From: Bacillota bacterium | GTDB lineage: Bacteria > Bacillota > UBA4882 > UBA8346 | Direction of reading: 5' to 3' | Assembly: GCA_029776205.1 (NCBI GenBank) | Contig: JAKOTQ010000023.1 | Coordinates: 31,974 to 95,973, forward strand | Length of the DNA stretch: 64,000 nt | Part shown: piece after piece, positions 7,667-17,439 of the stretch | Layout of the letters: the number at the start of each line of letters is the position of its first letter | How positions within the stretch are numbered: position 1 is the first letter of the stretch | Made by a program: the position numbers and the translations under genes | Notes under the pieces: generated by a model | What the model saw: only the letters and a program-made list of their open reading frames with translations | What the model was told of the DNA's origin: nothing | Database searches by the model: none

Positions 7667-8248
7667 ATGAAATGGCAACAGGTTTTTGCGTGCTATAATT
7701 ATCAAGGCAATACCGGTATCGGAAAATTGCGGTACTGCCCTATTTGTGGCACGGAATGCGAACTTCAGCCCGAAAACGATCGCCTGCGTCCGGCCTGTCC
7801 CAAGTGCGGTTTTATCCAATACCGCAATCCCAGTCCGGCGGTTTCCGTATTAATCGTCGATGACGGAAAAATCCTGTTGGGGAAGAGGGCAGGTTGGAAT
7901 TTTGAAGGAGGGAAATGGTGTTTTCCCTGCGGATATATTGAATATGACGAAGATTTTCTGACGGCGGGCCGCCGTGAGGTCCGGGAAGAAACCGGCCTGG
8001 ACGTGGCGATTACCGGGATAATCAATGTTGTCCACAATTTTTTTAATGAAGGATTACACACCTTGGTGGTAGTTTTGGCAGCACAGGTAAGGGGTGGAGT
8101 TCTTCAACCCAATGACGATCTTACTGAATTGCGTTGGTTTGGTCCGGATGAACAGTTGCCGGATTTGGCATTTGAAGCGGACCGTATATTGATTGATTAT
8201 TACCGCCAGGGAAAACTGACAAGGTTTATTGACGTATATCTGGAGTGA
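7667..8248 (+). CDS. Nudix hydrolase with N-terminal zinc ribbon
   Basis: 193-residue cytoplasmic pyrophosphohydrolase. Near residues 25-50 a CPIC...CPKC zinc ribbon resembles that of NudC-type NADH pyrophosphatases. The Nudix box follows as G-x5-E-x7-REVREETGLD (around residues 90-112), with all metal-binding glutamates. The substrate is probably a nucleoside diphosphate derivative such as NADH, ADP-ribose or a sugar nucleotide. The protein is shorter than NudC and lacks its long N-terminal domain. ATG 7667 follows GGAGG by 7 bases. Confidence 0.87.
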   Translation: MKWQQVFACYNYQGNTGIGKLRYCPICGTECELQPENDRLRPACPKCGFIQYRNPSPAVSVLIVDDGKILLGKRAGWNFEGGKWCFPCGYIEYDEDFLTAGRREVREETGLDVAITGIINVVHNFFNEGLHTLVVVLAAQVRGGVLQPNDDLTELRWFGPDEQLPDLAFEADRILIDYYRQGKLTRFIDVYLE

Positions 8249-8503
8249 TTCTATATTTTTCCTTGTTTTTCAGCAGTTAATCCTTTACAATTGAAACTAA
8301 TGGTAAAAAATTATGCAACGCAATTATTAAATAAAATTCAGAATATATCCAGGGTGAAATCATCTCTAGATCCCATGTCATAGACAAACGTGTGCGAGAT
8401 GGGACTGTCAATAGATCCGTTAAAATTAACAGAGTTCAATTATAAGATTTATAAATTACATAATAATAACGAACATTCAGCGAAACATTGGGTAGGTGAA
8501 GTG
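8249..8503. other. Intergenic region before the legionaminic acid cluster
   Basis: AT-rich, no convincing coding frame or hairpin. It must hold the promoter of the leg operon, but I could not settle on one: there is no good sigma-A match, and CATAGACAA around 8380 is only a loose match to a sporulation-type -10. Confidence 0.4.
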
Positions 8504-9490
8504 ATGAAACTAAAGGGTCAACGGGTTTTAGTTACCGGCGCTGCCGGATTTATCGGATCCCATTTAGCGGAGGAACTGGTGAAGGAAGGATGTGAGGTCC
8601 GGGCTTTCGTCAGGTATAATTCAAAAAATGATTGGGGCTGGTTGGAAACATCTGAATTGAAAAAAGAGATGGAGATTGTCGCTGGCGATATTCGTGATTA
8701 TGATTCCGTTGCCAAGGCGGTCCGGGGATGCGGTGCAGTAATGCACCTGGCAGCTCTGATTGGCATTCCTTATTCCTATGAGTCGCCATTGGCTTACATT
8801 CGTACCAATATTGAGGGAACGTATAATGTTTTGCAAGCGTCTTTGGCAAATGAGGTTAACCGAGTAGTGGTCACCTCTACCAGTGAAACCTATGGAACTG
8901 CTCAAATAGTTCCCATTCGTGAAGATCATCCTTTGGTTGGACAATCTCCCTATTCTGCCACTAAGATCGGGGCAGATCAGTTATCCATCAGTTATTACCG
9001 GAGCTTCGATCTGCCGGTGGCCATTATCCGGCCCTTTAATACTTATGGGCCCCGTCAATCGGCCCGGGCAATCATTCCGACGGTGATCACTCAGATACTC
9101 AGCGGATACCCTCAGATTAGACTGGGAAATCTCAGTCCAACCCGGGATTTTAATTATGTGTTGGATACGGTGAACGGTTTTCTGAAAGTTGCTGAGAGCG
9201 ACGCTGCGTTGGGACAGGTTATTAATATCGGTTCCGGGGTGGAAACCGGATTAAGAGATGTGATTGAGACCATTGCTGCAATCATCGGTACCGGGGTTGA
9301 GATTGTCCAAGAACAGCAGCGGATGCGTCCGGATAAAAGCGAAGTAGAACGGCTGTGGTGTGACAATTCCCGGGCTTTTGAGCTGACGGGATGGAAACCA
9401 CGCTATACTTTAAAAGAAGGTTTGCAGGAGACGATTGAATGGTTTCGGCAAAATCTAGGTCGATATAAAGCGGGAGTTTATAATCTCTAG
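8504..9490 (+). CDS. legB: NAD-dependent sugar-nucleotide 4,6-dehydratase, LegB
   Basis: First enzyme of CMP-legionaminic acid synthesis: an extended short-chain dehydrogenase that dehydrates a nucleotide-linked N-acetylglucosamine to the 4-keto-6-deoxy sugar. The NAD-binding TGAAGFIGSHL is at residues 9-19 and the catalytic YSATK near 150. Distinctive stretches (RAFVRYNSKNDWGWL, RPFNTYGPRQSARA, SEVERLWCDN) match the LegB subfamily rather than generic epimerases. ATG 8504 follows AGGTGA; the longer frame from 8390 has no ribosome site. In Campylobacter the substrate is GDP-GlcNAc; the presence of ptmE downstream supports the GDP route here. Confidence 0.9.
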   Translation: MKLKGQRVLVTGAAGFIGSHLAEELVKEGCEVRAFVRYNSKNDWGWLETSELKKEMEIVAGDIRDYDSVAKAVRGCGAVMHLAALIGIPYSYESPLAYIRTNIEGTYNVLQASLANEVNRVVVTSTSETYGTAQIVPIREDHPLVGQSPYSATKIGADQLSISYYRSFDLPVAIIRPFNTYGPRQSARAIIPTVITQILSGYPQIRLGNLSPTRDFNYVLDTVNGFLKVAESDAALGQVINIGSGVETGLRDVIETIAAIIGTGVEIVQEQQRMRPDKSEVERLWCDNSRAFELTGWKPRYTLKEGLQETIEWFRQNLGRYKAGVYNL

Positions 9491-9502
9491 GAGGCCGGAC
9501 AA

Positions 9503-10642
9503 ATGATTCCTTTGAGTGTCCCTCATTTTTCAGGGAATGAATGGACTTATGTTAAAGAATGTATCGATACTAACTGGGTATCATCGGCAGGACGCTTTGT
9601 GGATCTTTTTGAAGAACGGATGGCCGATTATCTGGGGATTGAGTATGGGGTCGCCGTGGTGAACGGTACGGCTGCAATCCATTTGGCTTTGAAGCTTACA
9701 GGGGTTGAGCCCGGAGACCGGGTGCTGGTTCCCTCGTTGACGTTTATTGCGTCGGTTAATCCGATCAAATACTGTGGTGCAGAACCGGTGTTTGTTGAGG
9801 TCAACCGGGAAACCTGGGGGATGGATCCGGCAGCAGCTGCTGCCAAGGTTGAGGAGTTGGAAGCGAAGGGTCAGAAAGTGAAAGCCATGATCGTGGTCCA
9901 TCTGTTCGGGCATCCGGTGGATTTGGATCCTTTGGTAGAATTATGCCGCCGCCATAATATATGGTTGATTGAGGATGCTACCGAAGCGCTTGGATCTGAG
10001 TATCGGGGCAAAAAAGCGGGGACTATCGGGGATATTGGTTGTTTTTCCTTTAACGGAAATAAATTGATTACAACCGGTGGCGGTGGGATGCTAGTAACCC
10101 GGGAGCAGAGTCTGGCAGAGAAAGCCCGTTATCTGTCCCAACAGGCCAAGGATGACCCTGAAAACTTTATCCACCGGGAAATCGGGTACAATTACCGTTT
10201 GACCAATATTCAAGCGGCGCTTGGCGTCGCTCAATTGGAACAGATCAATGGTTTTTTAAAGAAGAAGAAAGCCATTGCTGCTTGGTATAGCCAGGAGCTG
10301 GCTTCATTGGACGGGATTACTTTAACTCCGGAACAGCCATGGGCCAATAATTCATTTTGGTTGTATTCTATCTTGGTTGATCCCTTAAAGTTTGGCATGG
10401 GTTCTCGAGAGTTGATTCAGTATTTACGCCGTAACGGAGTTCAATCCCGGCCGTTTTTCTATCCGGTGCACCGGTTGCCCATGTACGAGGCGTGTGACCG
10501 GACAGAAATGAAAGAAACCATGCTATTGTGGGAAGAAGGCGTTAATTTGCCCTCCAGTGTTTCCTTGACGGAAGAGGATCTTCATCGGGTTGTTGAAGTG
10601 ATTCGGCAGGCCCACCTGGAAAGCATAGGAGCGGTTAGATGA
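9503..10642 (+). CDS. legC: LegC-type PLP-dependent aminotransferase
   Basis: 379-residue DegT/DnrJ/EryC1 aminotransferase that converts the 4-keto sugar nucleotide to the 4-amino form, using pyridoxal phosphate bound to the lysine in FNGNKLITTGGGG (near 190). The N-terminus MIPLSVPHFSGNEWTYVKEC is characteristic of LegC. It begins 12 bases after legB with AGGAGG upstream and its end overlaps legH by 4 bases, so the genes are translationally coupled. Confidence 0.9.
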   Translation: MIPLSVPHFSGNEWTYVKECIDTNWVSSAGRFVDLFEERMADYLGIEYGVAVVNGTAAIHLALKLTGVEPGDRVLVPSLTFIASVNPIKYCGAEPVFVEVNRETWGMDPAAAAAKVEELEAKGQKVKAMIVVHLFGHPVDLDPLVELCRRHNIWLIEDATEALGSEYRGKKAGTIGDIGCFSFNGNKLITTGGGGMLVTREQSLAEKARYLSQQAKDDPENFIHREIGYNYRLTNIQAALGVAQLEQINGFLKKKKAIAAWYSQELASLDGITLTPEQPWANNSFWLYSILVDPLKFGMGSRELIQYLRRNGVQSRPFFYPVHRLPMYEACDRTEMKETMLLWEEGVNLPSSVSLTEEDLHRVVEVIRQAHLESIGAVR

Positions 10643-11301
10643 AACCGGTAATTATTATTGGCGGTGGTGGACATGCCCGTTCAATACGGGCTTTATTGAA
10701 CGGGCTGCCTAATTATGAACCGGTTGGCTATACGGCAATGTCTCCTGGTGATATGGGAGATCTGCCATATCTTGGCGACGACCGGGTTTTACCCCGTTTG
10801 TTTGCCGATGGAATTCGTACTGCAGTTCTTGGTGTAGGCTCTATCCAACCCGGTCGGTTGCGGCGGAGATTGCTTACAGATTTAATGGCTATCGGTTTCG
10901 AACTGCCGGTGATTAAGGCTGTCTCGGCAGTGGTGGCTGATGATGTCCAAATTGGGGCGGGTACGGTTCTTTTTGAACGGGCAGTGGTTAATGCCAGGAC
11001 GAGATTGGGGGAAGGCGTGATTATCAATACTGGGGCTGTAGTTGAACATGACTGTGTAGTGGGGGACTTTACTCATCTGGCGCCGGCATCGGTGTTGGGC
11101 GGGGGAGTCCGGCTAGACGCTGATGTTCATGTAGGATTGAATGCGACGGTTATTGAAAACCGGGTGATTAGTTCCAGGATATTGATTGGCGCCGGTGCGG
11201 TGGTCTGTGAGGATTGTCTTCAGCCGGGAGTATATGTCGGTGTCCCTGCCCGAAGGTTGCGGGGATGGAATGATGATGAAACGGGATGGGATAGTCGATG
11301 A
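10639..11301 (+). CDS. legH: NeuD/PglD-type sugar O/N-acetyltransferase, LegH
   Basis: 220 aa. The N-terminal part (IIIGGGGHARSI) is the Rossmann-like sugar-binding domain of the NeuD/PglD family, followed from about residue 95 by left-handed beta-helix hexapeptide repeats (such as VQIGAGTVL and VIINTGAVVEHD) with the catalytic histidine in EHDCVVGD. It acetylates the 4-amino group of the LegC product using acetyl-CoA. It overlaps legC and legI by 4 bases each. Confidence 0.87.
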   Translation: MKPVIIIGGGGHARSIRALLNGLPNYEPVGYTAMSPGDMGDLPYLGDDRVLPRLFADGIRTAVLGVGSIQPGRLRRRLLTDLMAIGFELPVIKAVSAVVADDVQIGAGTVLFERAVVNARTRLGEGVIINTGAVVEHDCVVGDFTHLAPASVLGGGVRLDADVHVGLNATVIENRVISSRILIGAGAVVCEDCLQPGVYVGVPARRLRGWNDDETGWDSR

Positions 11302-12323
11302 AAGTTCATTCAGAACCGGTTTTCATTATTGCGGAAGCCGGGGTAAATCATAATGGCCATCTGGATACGGCCCTTCGGCTGGTGGAGGCAGCCAAAGAAG
11401 CCGGCGCAGATGCCGTTAAGTTTCAAACCTTTCGGGCGGACCGGATCGTCGGGATGGCTGCAGAAAAAGCGGCTTACCAAAAACGCCATACTTCAGCCGA
11501 TGAAACCCAATATCACATGTTAAAACGGTTGGAATTATCGGAGGAAGCTCACTATCGGTTGCTAGAACACTGCCGGAATTGTCAAATTGAGTTTTTATCG
11601 ACGCCCTTTGATTATGAAAGTGCGGACTTTTTGGATAAATTGGGGATCAGCCGGTTTAAAATACCGTCCGGGGAGATTACCAATATTCCTTTTCTGAAAT
11701 ATATTGCTGAAAAAGGCCGTCCGGTGATCCTGTCGACCGGTGCCTCGGATATAGGAGAAGTTGCTACTGCAATCACTGCTCTAGAGGACGGAGGAGCGGC
11801 CGGGATCAGTTTGCTCCATTGTGTGTCTCAATATCCGGCGCCTTTTGAAGATATCAATCTTAAGGCCATGAACACCTTGGCTAATGTCTTTCAGGTGCCG
11901 GTAGGATATTCCGATCATACGTTGGGAATCGAAATTGCCATTGCAGCTGTTGCCTTAGGGGCCCGGATCATTGAAAAGCATTTCACGCTAGACCGGAAGA
12001 TGCCGGGTCCTGATCATCAGGCTTCGATTGAACCTCCGGAATTTCAGAGGATGGTTCTTTCCATTCGCCATGTGGAGGCAGCATTGGGTGATGGGGTGAA
12101 ACGGCCGGCTGCTTCGGAACGGGAGATTCAGCAGATTATTCGTAAAAGTCTGGTGGCCTCCGTTGATCTGCGAAAAGGTGAGGTTATCACCCCGGAAATG
12201 CTTCTGACGAAACGGCCGGGGACGGGTATTCCTCCTTCCTTCTATAATGAAGTTATCGGGCTAAAGTTAATCCGGCCTGTTAAGCAAGATACAGTCTTGA
12301 AGTGGGAGGATTTTAAGGAGTGA
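11298..12323 (+). CDS. legI: N,N'-diacetyllegionaminate synthase (NeuB family), LegI
   Basis: 341 aa: NeuB TIM barrel (FIIAEAGVNHNG at the N-terminus, SGEITNIPFL, GYSDHTLG, EKHFTLDR) followed by a C-terminal SAF antifreeze-like domain from about 280. It condenses phosphoenolpyruvate with 2,4-diacetamido-2,4,6-trideoxymannose to give the nine-carbon acid. The family includes sialic, pseudaminic and legionaminic acid synthases; legionaminate is chosen because of the LegB/LegC/PtmE neighbours. Confidence 0.9.
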   Translation: MKVHSEPVFIIAEAGVNHNGHLDTALRLVEAAKEAGADAVKFQTFRADRIVGMAAEKAAYQKRHTSADETQYHMLKRLELSEEAHYRLLEHCRNCQIEFLSTPFDYESADFLDKLGISRFKIPSGEITNIPFLKYIAEKGRPVILSTGASDIGEVATAITALEDGGAAGISLLHCVSQYPAPFEDINLKAMNTLANVFQVPVGYSDHTLGIEIAIAAVALGARIIEKHFTLDRKMPGPDHQASIEPPEFQRMVLSIRHVEAALGDGVKRPAASEREIQQIIRKSLVASVDLRKGEVITPEMLLTKRPGTGIPPSFYNEVIGLKLIRPVKQDTVLKWEDFKE

Positions 12324-13492
12324 GGCAACGGAAAATTGCTGTGGTCACCGGAACCCGGGCTGAATACGGGTTATTGCATTCGTTGATCAAAGCGGTCCAT
12401 GAGGATGAAGCATTGCAATTGGAATTAATCGTCACCGGAATGCATCTTTCGCCGGAGTTCGGATTCACCGTAAGCGAGATCGAAAAAGACGGGTTTCCGA
12501 TTGCTAAACGTATAGAGATGCTGCTTTCATCGGATTCACCAACCGGTGTTGTCAAATCCGTCGGCTTAGGATGTATTGGCTTCGCTGATGCCTTAGCGGA
12601 AATCCGGCCGGATATTATGGTGGTACTGGGAGACCGGTTTGAGGCTCTGGCTGCGGCGGTTTCAGCGTTAATCCTGGGGATCCCTATTGCTCATATTCAC
12701 GGCGGAGAGATTACTGCCGGAGCAGTGGATGACAGTATCCGCCATAGTATCACCAAGATGAGTTCGTTTCATTTTACTGCAACCGAAGTATACCGAAAAC
12801 GGATTATCCGGATGGGAGAAGCGCCGGAGCGGGTTTTTGTGACCGGTGCACCGGGGTTGGACCGGCTGCGGGAAATGACCTTTTTGACACGGGAGCAATT
12901 GGAACGGGAGTTGGATTGGGAGATCCGGCACCCAGTGGCTTTGGTGACTTTTCATCCGGTTACGCTGGAACAGGGACATGCAGCGGCTCAGGTTGGATGT
13001 TTATTGGGGGCGATCCGGGAAGCCGGGATATCTGCAATTTTCACCGGGGCTAATGCAGATACTGAAGGAAGGTTGATTACAACTTTACTGACGGAGTTTT
13101 GCCAGGAAAACCCCAGCCGGTATCTTTTTTTCCCCAGCTTGGGGCAGTTACGCTATTTGAGTCTGTTGCAAGTGGCGGATCTGATGATTGGCAATTCGTC
13201 CAGTGGTATCATCGAAGCGCCTTCTTTTGGTCTTCCGGTGGTGAATATGGGGTCTCGGCAGGCTGGGCGAATGACTGGAAAAAATGTCATTCAGGTTCCG
13301 GTGGATCGGGAGAAGATCGTCGAAGGGATTCGTCTGGCTTTATCCGATGCATTTCGGAGTCAGGCTGGGCAGGCGGATAACCCGTATGCCCGGGACTACC
13401 GTGCTGGGTGGAATATTAAGGAGATTTTGAAAAATTCTGAACTGACGCCCAAAACAGTGATCAAAGGTTTTTACGAGGGGCCAATTGATTGA
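12320..13492 (+). CDS. legG: Hydrolysing sugar-nucleotide 2-epimerase (NeuC family), LegG
   Basis: 390-residue GT-B-fold epimerase that removes the nucleotide and inverts C2, giving the free mannose-configured sugar for LegI. It starts VVTGTRAEYGLL and contains VVLGDRFE, AHIHGGEITAGAVDDSIRH and GNSSSGIIEAPSFG, all typical of NeuC. The GTG start at 12320 overlaps the legI stop codon; the upstream ribosome site GGAGG lies inside legI. Confidence 0.9.
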   Translation: MRQRKIAVVTGTRAEYGLLHSLIKAVHEDEALQLELIVTGMHLSPEFGFTVSEIEKDGFPIAKRIEMLLSSDSPTGVVKSVGLGCIGFADALAEIRPDIMVVLGDRFEALAAAVSALILGIPIAHIHGGEITAGAVDDSIRHSITKMSSFHFTATEVYRKRIIRMGEAPERVFVTGAPGLDRLREMTFLTREQLERELDWEIRHPVALVTFHPVTLEQGHAAAQVGCLLGAIREAGISAIFTGANADTEGRLITTLLTEFCQENPSRYLFFPSLGQLRYLSLLQVADLMIGNSSSGIIEAPSFGLPVVNMGSRQAGRMTGKNVIQVPVDREKIVEGIRLALSDAFRSQAGQADNPYARDYRAGWNIKEILKNSELTPKTVIKGFYEGPID

Positions 13493-13504
13493 AGGAGCAG
13501 TCAA

Positions 13505-14553
13505 ATGAAAGATTTTCGACAAACATTGATCGCGCCGGAAACCACTTTGAGAGGTGCAATGGAGATTATGGATCGGGCCGCCCAGGGGCTCGTGATGGTC
13601 GTTGATTCGGAGGGCCGTTTGTTGGGGGTACTCACCGACGGTGATATGCGGCGGGCTATTTTAAAAGGCGTACCTTTTGAAGCGACCGTGGATGGCTTAA
13701 TGTCCAGGGAACCCATCGTAGCTTATCCTCATATGACGGATGGTGAAATCCGCCGTTTAATGCGGGAGAAGTCCATCCGGCAAGTTCCGGTGGTTGATGA
13801 TTCCAGAAAAGTGGTGGGATTGAAGCTCGTGGAGCAGTGTTTTGCGCCGGAGCGGCCCAATTGGGTGGTGTTGATGGGGGCGGTTTTGGAAAACGGTTAC
13901 TGCCGCTGACTTTGGAAACGCCTAAACCATTGTTGAAGGTGGGAAACCGGCCCATTCTGGAAACCATTATTGAACAGTTTAAAAGTTATGGCTTTGTTCA
14001 GTTTATTATCAGTCTGAACTATTTATCGGATAAAATTAAAAATCACCTCGGTGACGGCCGGAAACTGGGGGTGACCATTGAATATATTGAAGAGAAGAAA
14101 CCTTTGGGTACGGCCGGGGCGTTGAGCCTGATTCGGGTGCCCAGCGAGGAACCCATATTTGTGATGAATGGGGATGTACTCACTACTGTGAATTTTGACA
14201 GCTTCCAGGCCTATCATCAGGCAAAGAAGAATGATTTGACGATTGGAGTCCGGAATTTTTCGTGGACAATCCCTTACGGGGTAGTGGAGATGAAACAAGA
14301 ATTGGTTCGGGAGATTCAGGAGAAACCGACCTATCATTTTTTAGTTAACGGTGGTATTTATTTGCTTAATGCTCAGCTGATCCGGAGGATTCCTAAAAAT
14401 ACCTATTATGATATGACTCAATTGGCTAATGATCTGATCAAAGCCGGTGATCGAGTAGGTTGTTTTCCCATTACGGAGTATTGGATGGATATTGGCCGTC
14501 CGGATGATTTAATAAAAGCTAATCAGGATTATGCGAATATCTTTCAGAATTAA
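13505..14553 (+). pseudogene. ptmE: PtmE-type glucosamine-1-phosphate guanylyltransferase with CBS domains, frameshifted
   Basis: Two overlapping frames together make one PtmE-like protein. The first (13505-13909) holds two CBS motifs (LGVLTDGDMRRAI; IRQVPVVDD) and reaches RPNWVVLM, where the nucleotidyltransferase should begin with an AGGxGKRL loop. The second frame (usable up to 14553) continues with GGFGKRLLPLTLETPKPLL, NGDVL and the acidic YWMDIGRPDD end. Between ATG of VVLM and GGT of GGF there are 5 bases (GGGGC) where 6 are needed, so one base is missing near 13880. In Campylobacter PtmE makes GDP-glucosamine, the entry sugar of the pathway. The lesion may be a sequencing error in a G run, phase variation by slippage or a real mutation; the neighbours are intact. 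Confidence 0.8.
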
Positions 14554-14576
14554 TATGGTGATCTGAGGCGGTTGAT

Positions 14577-15290
14577 GTGAAACAATCATTTTTGGCGATT
14601 ATTCCAGCTCGGAGCGGCTCAAAGGGCATTCCGGGAAAAAATATTAAAGACCTTTATGGTAAGCCGTTAATTGGGTACACAGTGGAGGCGGCTTTGCAGT
14701 CCCCTTATTTCACAGCAGAAGATGTGATCTGCTCGACGGATTCTCCGGAGATTGCTCAAGTTGCCCGTTCCTATGGAGCGGCAGTTCCCTGGCTACGGCC
14801 GCCGGAATTGGCGCGGGATGATACCAATTCTGCTGCAGTGGTTGAAGATGTGGTCACTAGATTGGCTTCTTGTGGCCGATATTACCAACATTTGGTGTTA
14901 TTACAGCCCACCTCGCCACTGCGCACGGTGTCGCATATTAACCATGCCATCGAATTTTATCTGGAGAAAAAGGCAGATGCGGTAATATCCGTAGCTCCGG
15001 TCCGGGAATCGCCTTTTTGGATGAAGACCATGAATGAAGCTGGAGTTCTCAATAATCTTATTTCGCCTTCGGGAGAATACCTGCAGCGTCAACAGTTGCC
15101 CCAAGTATATCGACCCAATGGTGCTATTTATATTATACGGACGGAAGTTTTTCTGAGAGAGCGGAGTTTTTACCCTGCGGGAAGTTATGGCTTTGTGATG
15201 GATCGTCACAGCAGTGTGGATATAGATGAGGAATTAGACTGGATCATTGCCGAGAGGTTGGTGAAAGCTTCCGATGACAGTAGAAAATAA
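14577..15290 (+). CDS. legF: CMP-legionaminate (acylneuraminate) cytidylyltransferase, LegF
   Basis: 237 aa of the CMP-sialic acid synthetase family. The N-terminal IIPARSGSKGIPGKNIK is the CTP-binding loop, followed by LQPTSPLRT and the metal-binding region near VDIDEELDW. It activates the nine-carbon sugar to the CMP form for transfer. GTG 14577 follows GAGG. The end overlaps the next gene by 17 bases. Confidence 0.9.
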   Translation: MKQSFLAIIPARSGSKGIPGKNIKDLYGKPLIGYTVEAALQSPYFTAEDVICSTDSPEIAQVARSYGAAVPWLRPPELARDDTNSAAVVEDVVTRLASCGRYYQHLVLLQPTSPLRTVSHINHAIEFYLEKKADAVISVAPVRESPFWMKTMNEAGVLNNLISPSGEYLQRQQLPQVYRPNGAIYIIRTEVFLRERSFYPAGSYGFVMDRHSSVDIDEELDWIIAERLVKASDDSRK

Positions 15291-16344
15291 GATTTGCTTT
15301 GTGGTGCATACGTCGTTTCAGTTGATGTTTGCCACGATAATGCGTAAAAAGATTCAAGGAAAGTCTCAGCTGATCTGGGAAGATGACGGGCGGAATCAGC
15401 TCGATCATCTTCAATCTTTTATTGAGCAAAATTGGGAGCATCATTGGAGGCTTTCGACTCGAGAAAAAAAAGATCCGTCCCAGTGGCGGGAAATTAAGAA
15501 GGCCGCCTGCGACCAACTGAAACATTGTTGGATCTTATGTCTTTGGTCCCTTCATTCCAAAGTCAATCAGGCGATGATGGAAGCAGCCAAGGAAAAAGGA
15601 ATCACTGTATACGTTTTTCCGGAGGGCTTGATCATCTATGATTATTTTAAATCCGGGTTTGACCATTGGATCAAAACTATATCAGGCCGGTATATCTATT
15701 CCTTTGATTATTTTTTCACCTATTTTGGACAGGAGAGGTTTAACCATCCCCGGATTCGGCCGATGCCCTTTTTATTTACATCTTCCAATTTAGCTCAGCT
15801 GACATTGCCGGATGAAATAGGCTATCCTAATTTAGACTTCAATTCGTTTCAAGGGATATATCTAGGGCAACCCTTAAGCGAAGGGGGAATCTTAAGTGTG
15901 GATGAAGAAAACGGGTATCTAGAGGCAGTGTTTGCGGCGTTGCCGGCAACGGACAGAATTTTAGTTTTGCTACATCCCTGGGAACGGCCCGATAAATACC
16001 GGCGGTTTGGGAATGTTTTTCCTTTTTTCAATAATCATTTTCCTAACGAAATATGGCTCCATCATTGCAATCCACGTTATGTATTGACGGCTTATTCTAC
16101 GATTTTAATCAATTCAGCCTTGATCTTTCCGGCGGTTCCCCATGTGATGCTTTATCGGGCGGTAGGGCCTTTGAGGCGCCGGCGCCGCTTGCAATCTCTG
16201 GCAACAGCTTTTGAAGATATCCCTAATATTCGGCTACTTGATGCCATCTCAGATATTCCTGCAGCCATATCCCAACCGGTGACCCGGTTTTCAGTAGAGC
16301 CGGCTCTGGATGAAGCGGAATTTTTCAAACGGTATTTTACATAA
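15274..16344 (+). CDS. Putative sialyltransferase-like glycosyltransferase
   Basis: 356 aa, last gene of the legionaminic acid operon, starting inside legF. Segments such as VYVFPEGLIIYDYF, ILVLLHPWERPDKY and TILINSALIFPAVPHV resemble bacterial GT52 / polysialyltransferase-type enzymes, with the HP motif (here LLHPWE) used in CMP binding and a later Ser/Asn motif (INSALIFP). I infer that it transfers legionaminic acid from the CMP donor, the only job still missing in the cluster. No membrane helix. Acceptor unknown; assignment is by weak resemblance plus context. Confidence 0.6.
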   Translation: MTVENKICFVVHTSFQLMFATIMRKKIQGKSQLIWEDDGRNQLDHLQSFIEQNWEHHWRLSTREKKDPSQWREIKKAACDQLKHCWILCLWSLHSKVNQAMMEAAKEKGITVYVFPEGLIIYDYFKSGFDHWIKTISGRYIYSFDYFFTYFGQERFNHPRIRPMPFLFTSSNLAQLTLPDEIGYPNLDFNSFQGIYLGQPLSEGGILSVDEENGYLEAVFAALPATDRILVLLHPWERPDKYRRFGNVFPFFNNHFPNEIWLHHCNPRYVLTAYSTILINSALIFPAVPHVMLYRAVGPLRRRRRLQSLATAFEDIPNIRLLDAISDIPAAISQPVTRFSVEPALDEAEFFKRYFT

Positions 16345-17409
16345 TTAACAGGATAATACGGATTCTTTCCAATGGAAAACGCCGTTTCCGGATGGAAATT
16401 CGCTGAGAAACTTTTCTCTTAAAAAACGCCATTCGATCCGATGTTCCAATTTTCTCACGAAACGTTGAGTTGGCCACGGCAGCTTTTCATAGTAATATTG
16501 AAGTCCGACTTGCCAAAAATCCTCCGGCCAGCTTAATAAGACATACATCACTTCCATTTCATCGGCGCTAAGTTTGGATACTTGATGGTATTTACGGAGG
16601 ATAAACCGGCAGACATCTATGCTCCATTCCTGGTGGCGCAGATTGCGAAGGAGCAGGTTCATAATATCGTGGATCCGGATATCGCGGAGGCAATAGTCAA
16701 AATCAATTAATGCCAGTTGCCCTTGGGAATTCCTTAAGATATTCCGGCTGGAATAATCGTGATGGCACAAGCTTTTTTGTTGGTACCCTTCAGAGGCTAC
16801 AAACGGGTAAAAGGATTGGAGCAAACGTTCATAACTGCGGATGGCCTGACGGTAAAAAGGTTCAAAGTGTCGCAGATATAAACGGCTAAATACGGAAGTT
16901 TCCTTTTCGGCCAGAGCCAGACGGCGAAAATCGTTCAATTCCCGGATCCGCCGTTCCCATTTGGCAGGCCAGCTATACCAGGCAGTCCGCTGATTGGGAA
17001 AGGCAGGTTCAAATCCCTGCCCATAGCGGTGAAATTCGGCAAGATACCGACAGGCATCAGCTAAATCATTGAAGTTGTTAAAATCGAGTTCATTACCATC
17101 AAACCAATCGGTAAGGATATAGATCCCGTCCGGCCCGTTGGCAAAGGGTTCTCCGGCTTGGCCCAACCATAAGCGGGGTGCCGTTCGGAAGCCTTTGACA
17201 TGAAGGTATTCCAGGACTTCATAGATAAACTGAAGGTCAGCCGGAGCCAGTTTGGATTGTTTTAAATATTTCGTTCCTTCAGAGGTTTCGATTTTCCAAA
17301 CTTTACGGCAGTTTTCCGCCTGATATAGTTTTAAACCATAGCTTTCAGTTACTTTCCGAAGGACCTCAAATTGATCCGGCGGATGAATAACAGCTTGAAT
17401 GGTGGACAT
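16345..17409 (-). CDS. CotS-family spore coat protein (kinase-like fold)
   Basis: 354 aa, aminoglycoside-phosphotransferase/choline-kinase fold of the CotS/YutH group found in spore coats. The pseudo-catalytic loop is LCHHDYSSRNIL (near residue 215) and the metal site is ALIDFDYC (near 234), so the core kinase residues D, N and D are kept. Late helices carry the family pattern WPEDFWQVGLQYYYEKLPW. It follows the next CotS gene by 30 bases, with AAAGGAG before its ATG, and converges back to back with the glycosyltransferase (no gap). Likely last gene of a three-gene cotS operon. Confidence 0.85.
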   Translation of the reverse strand: MSTIQAVIHPPDQFEVLRKVTESYGLKLYQAENCRKVWKIETSEGTKYLKQSKLAPADLQFIYEVLEYLHVKGFRTAPRLWLGQAGEPFANGPDGIYILTDWFDGNELDFNNFNDLADACRYLAEFHRYGQGFEPAFPNQRTAWYSWPAKWERRIRELNDFRRLALAEKETSVFSRLYLRHFEPFYRQAIRSYERLLQSFYPFVASEGYQQKSLCHHDYSSRNILRNSQGQLALIDFDYCLRDIRIHDIMNLLLRNLRHQEWSIDVCRFILRKYHQVSKLSADEMEVMYVLLSWPEDFWQVGLQYYYEKLPWPTQRFVRKLEHRIEWRFLREKFLSEFPSGNGVFHWKESVLSC

Positions 17410-17439
17410 GGTATACTCCTTTGAGCCAATGGTTTCATC

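Noticed and set aside
8370..8400. Sporulation-type promoter before legB (CATAGACAA)
   Set aside because: Only a loose -10 match and no -35 at proper distance.
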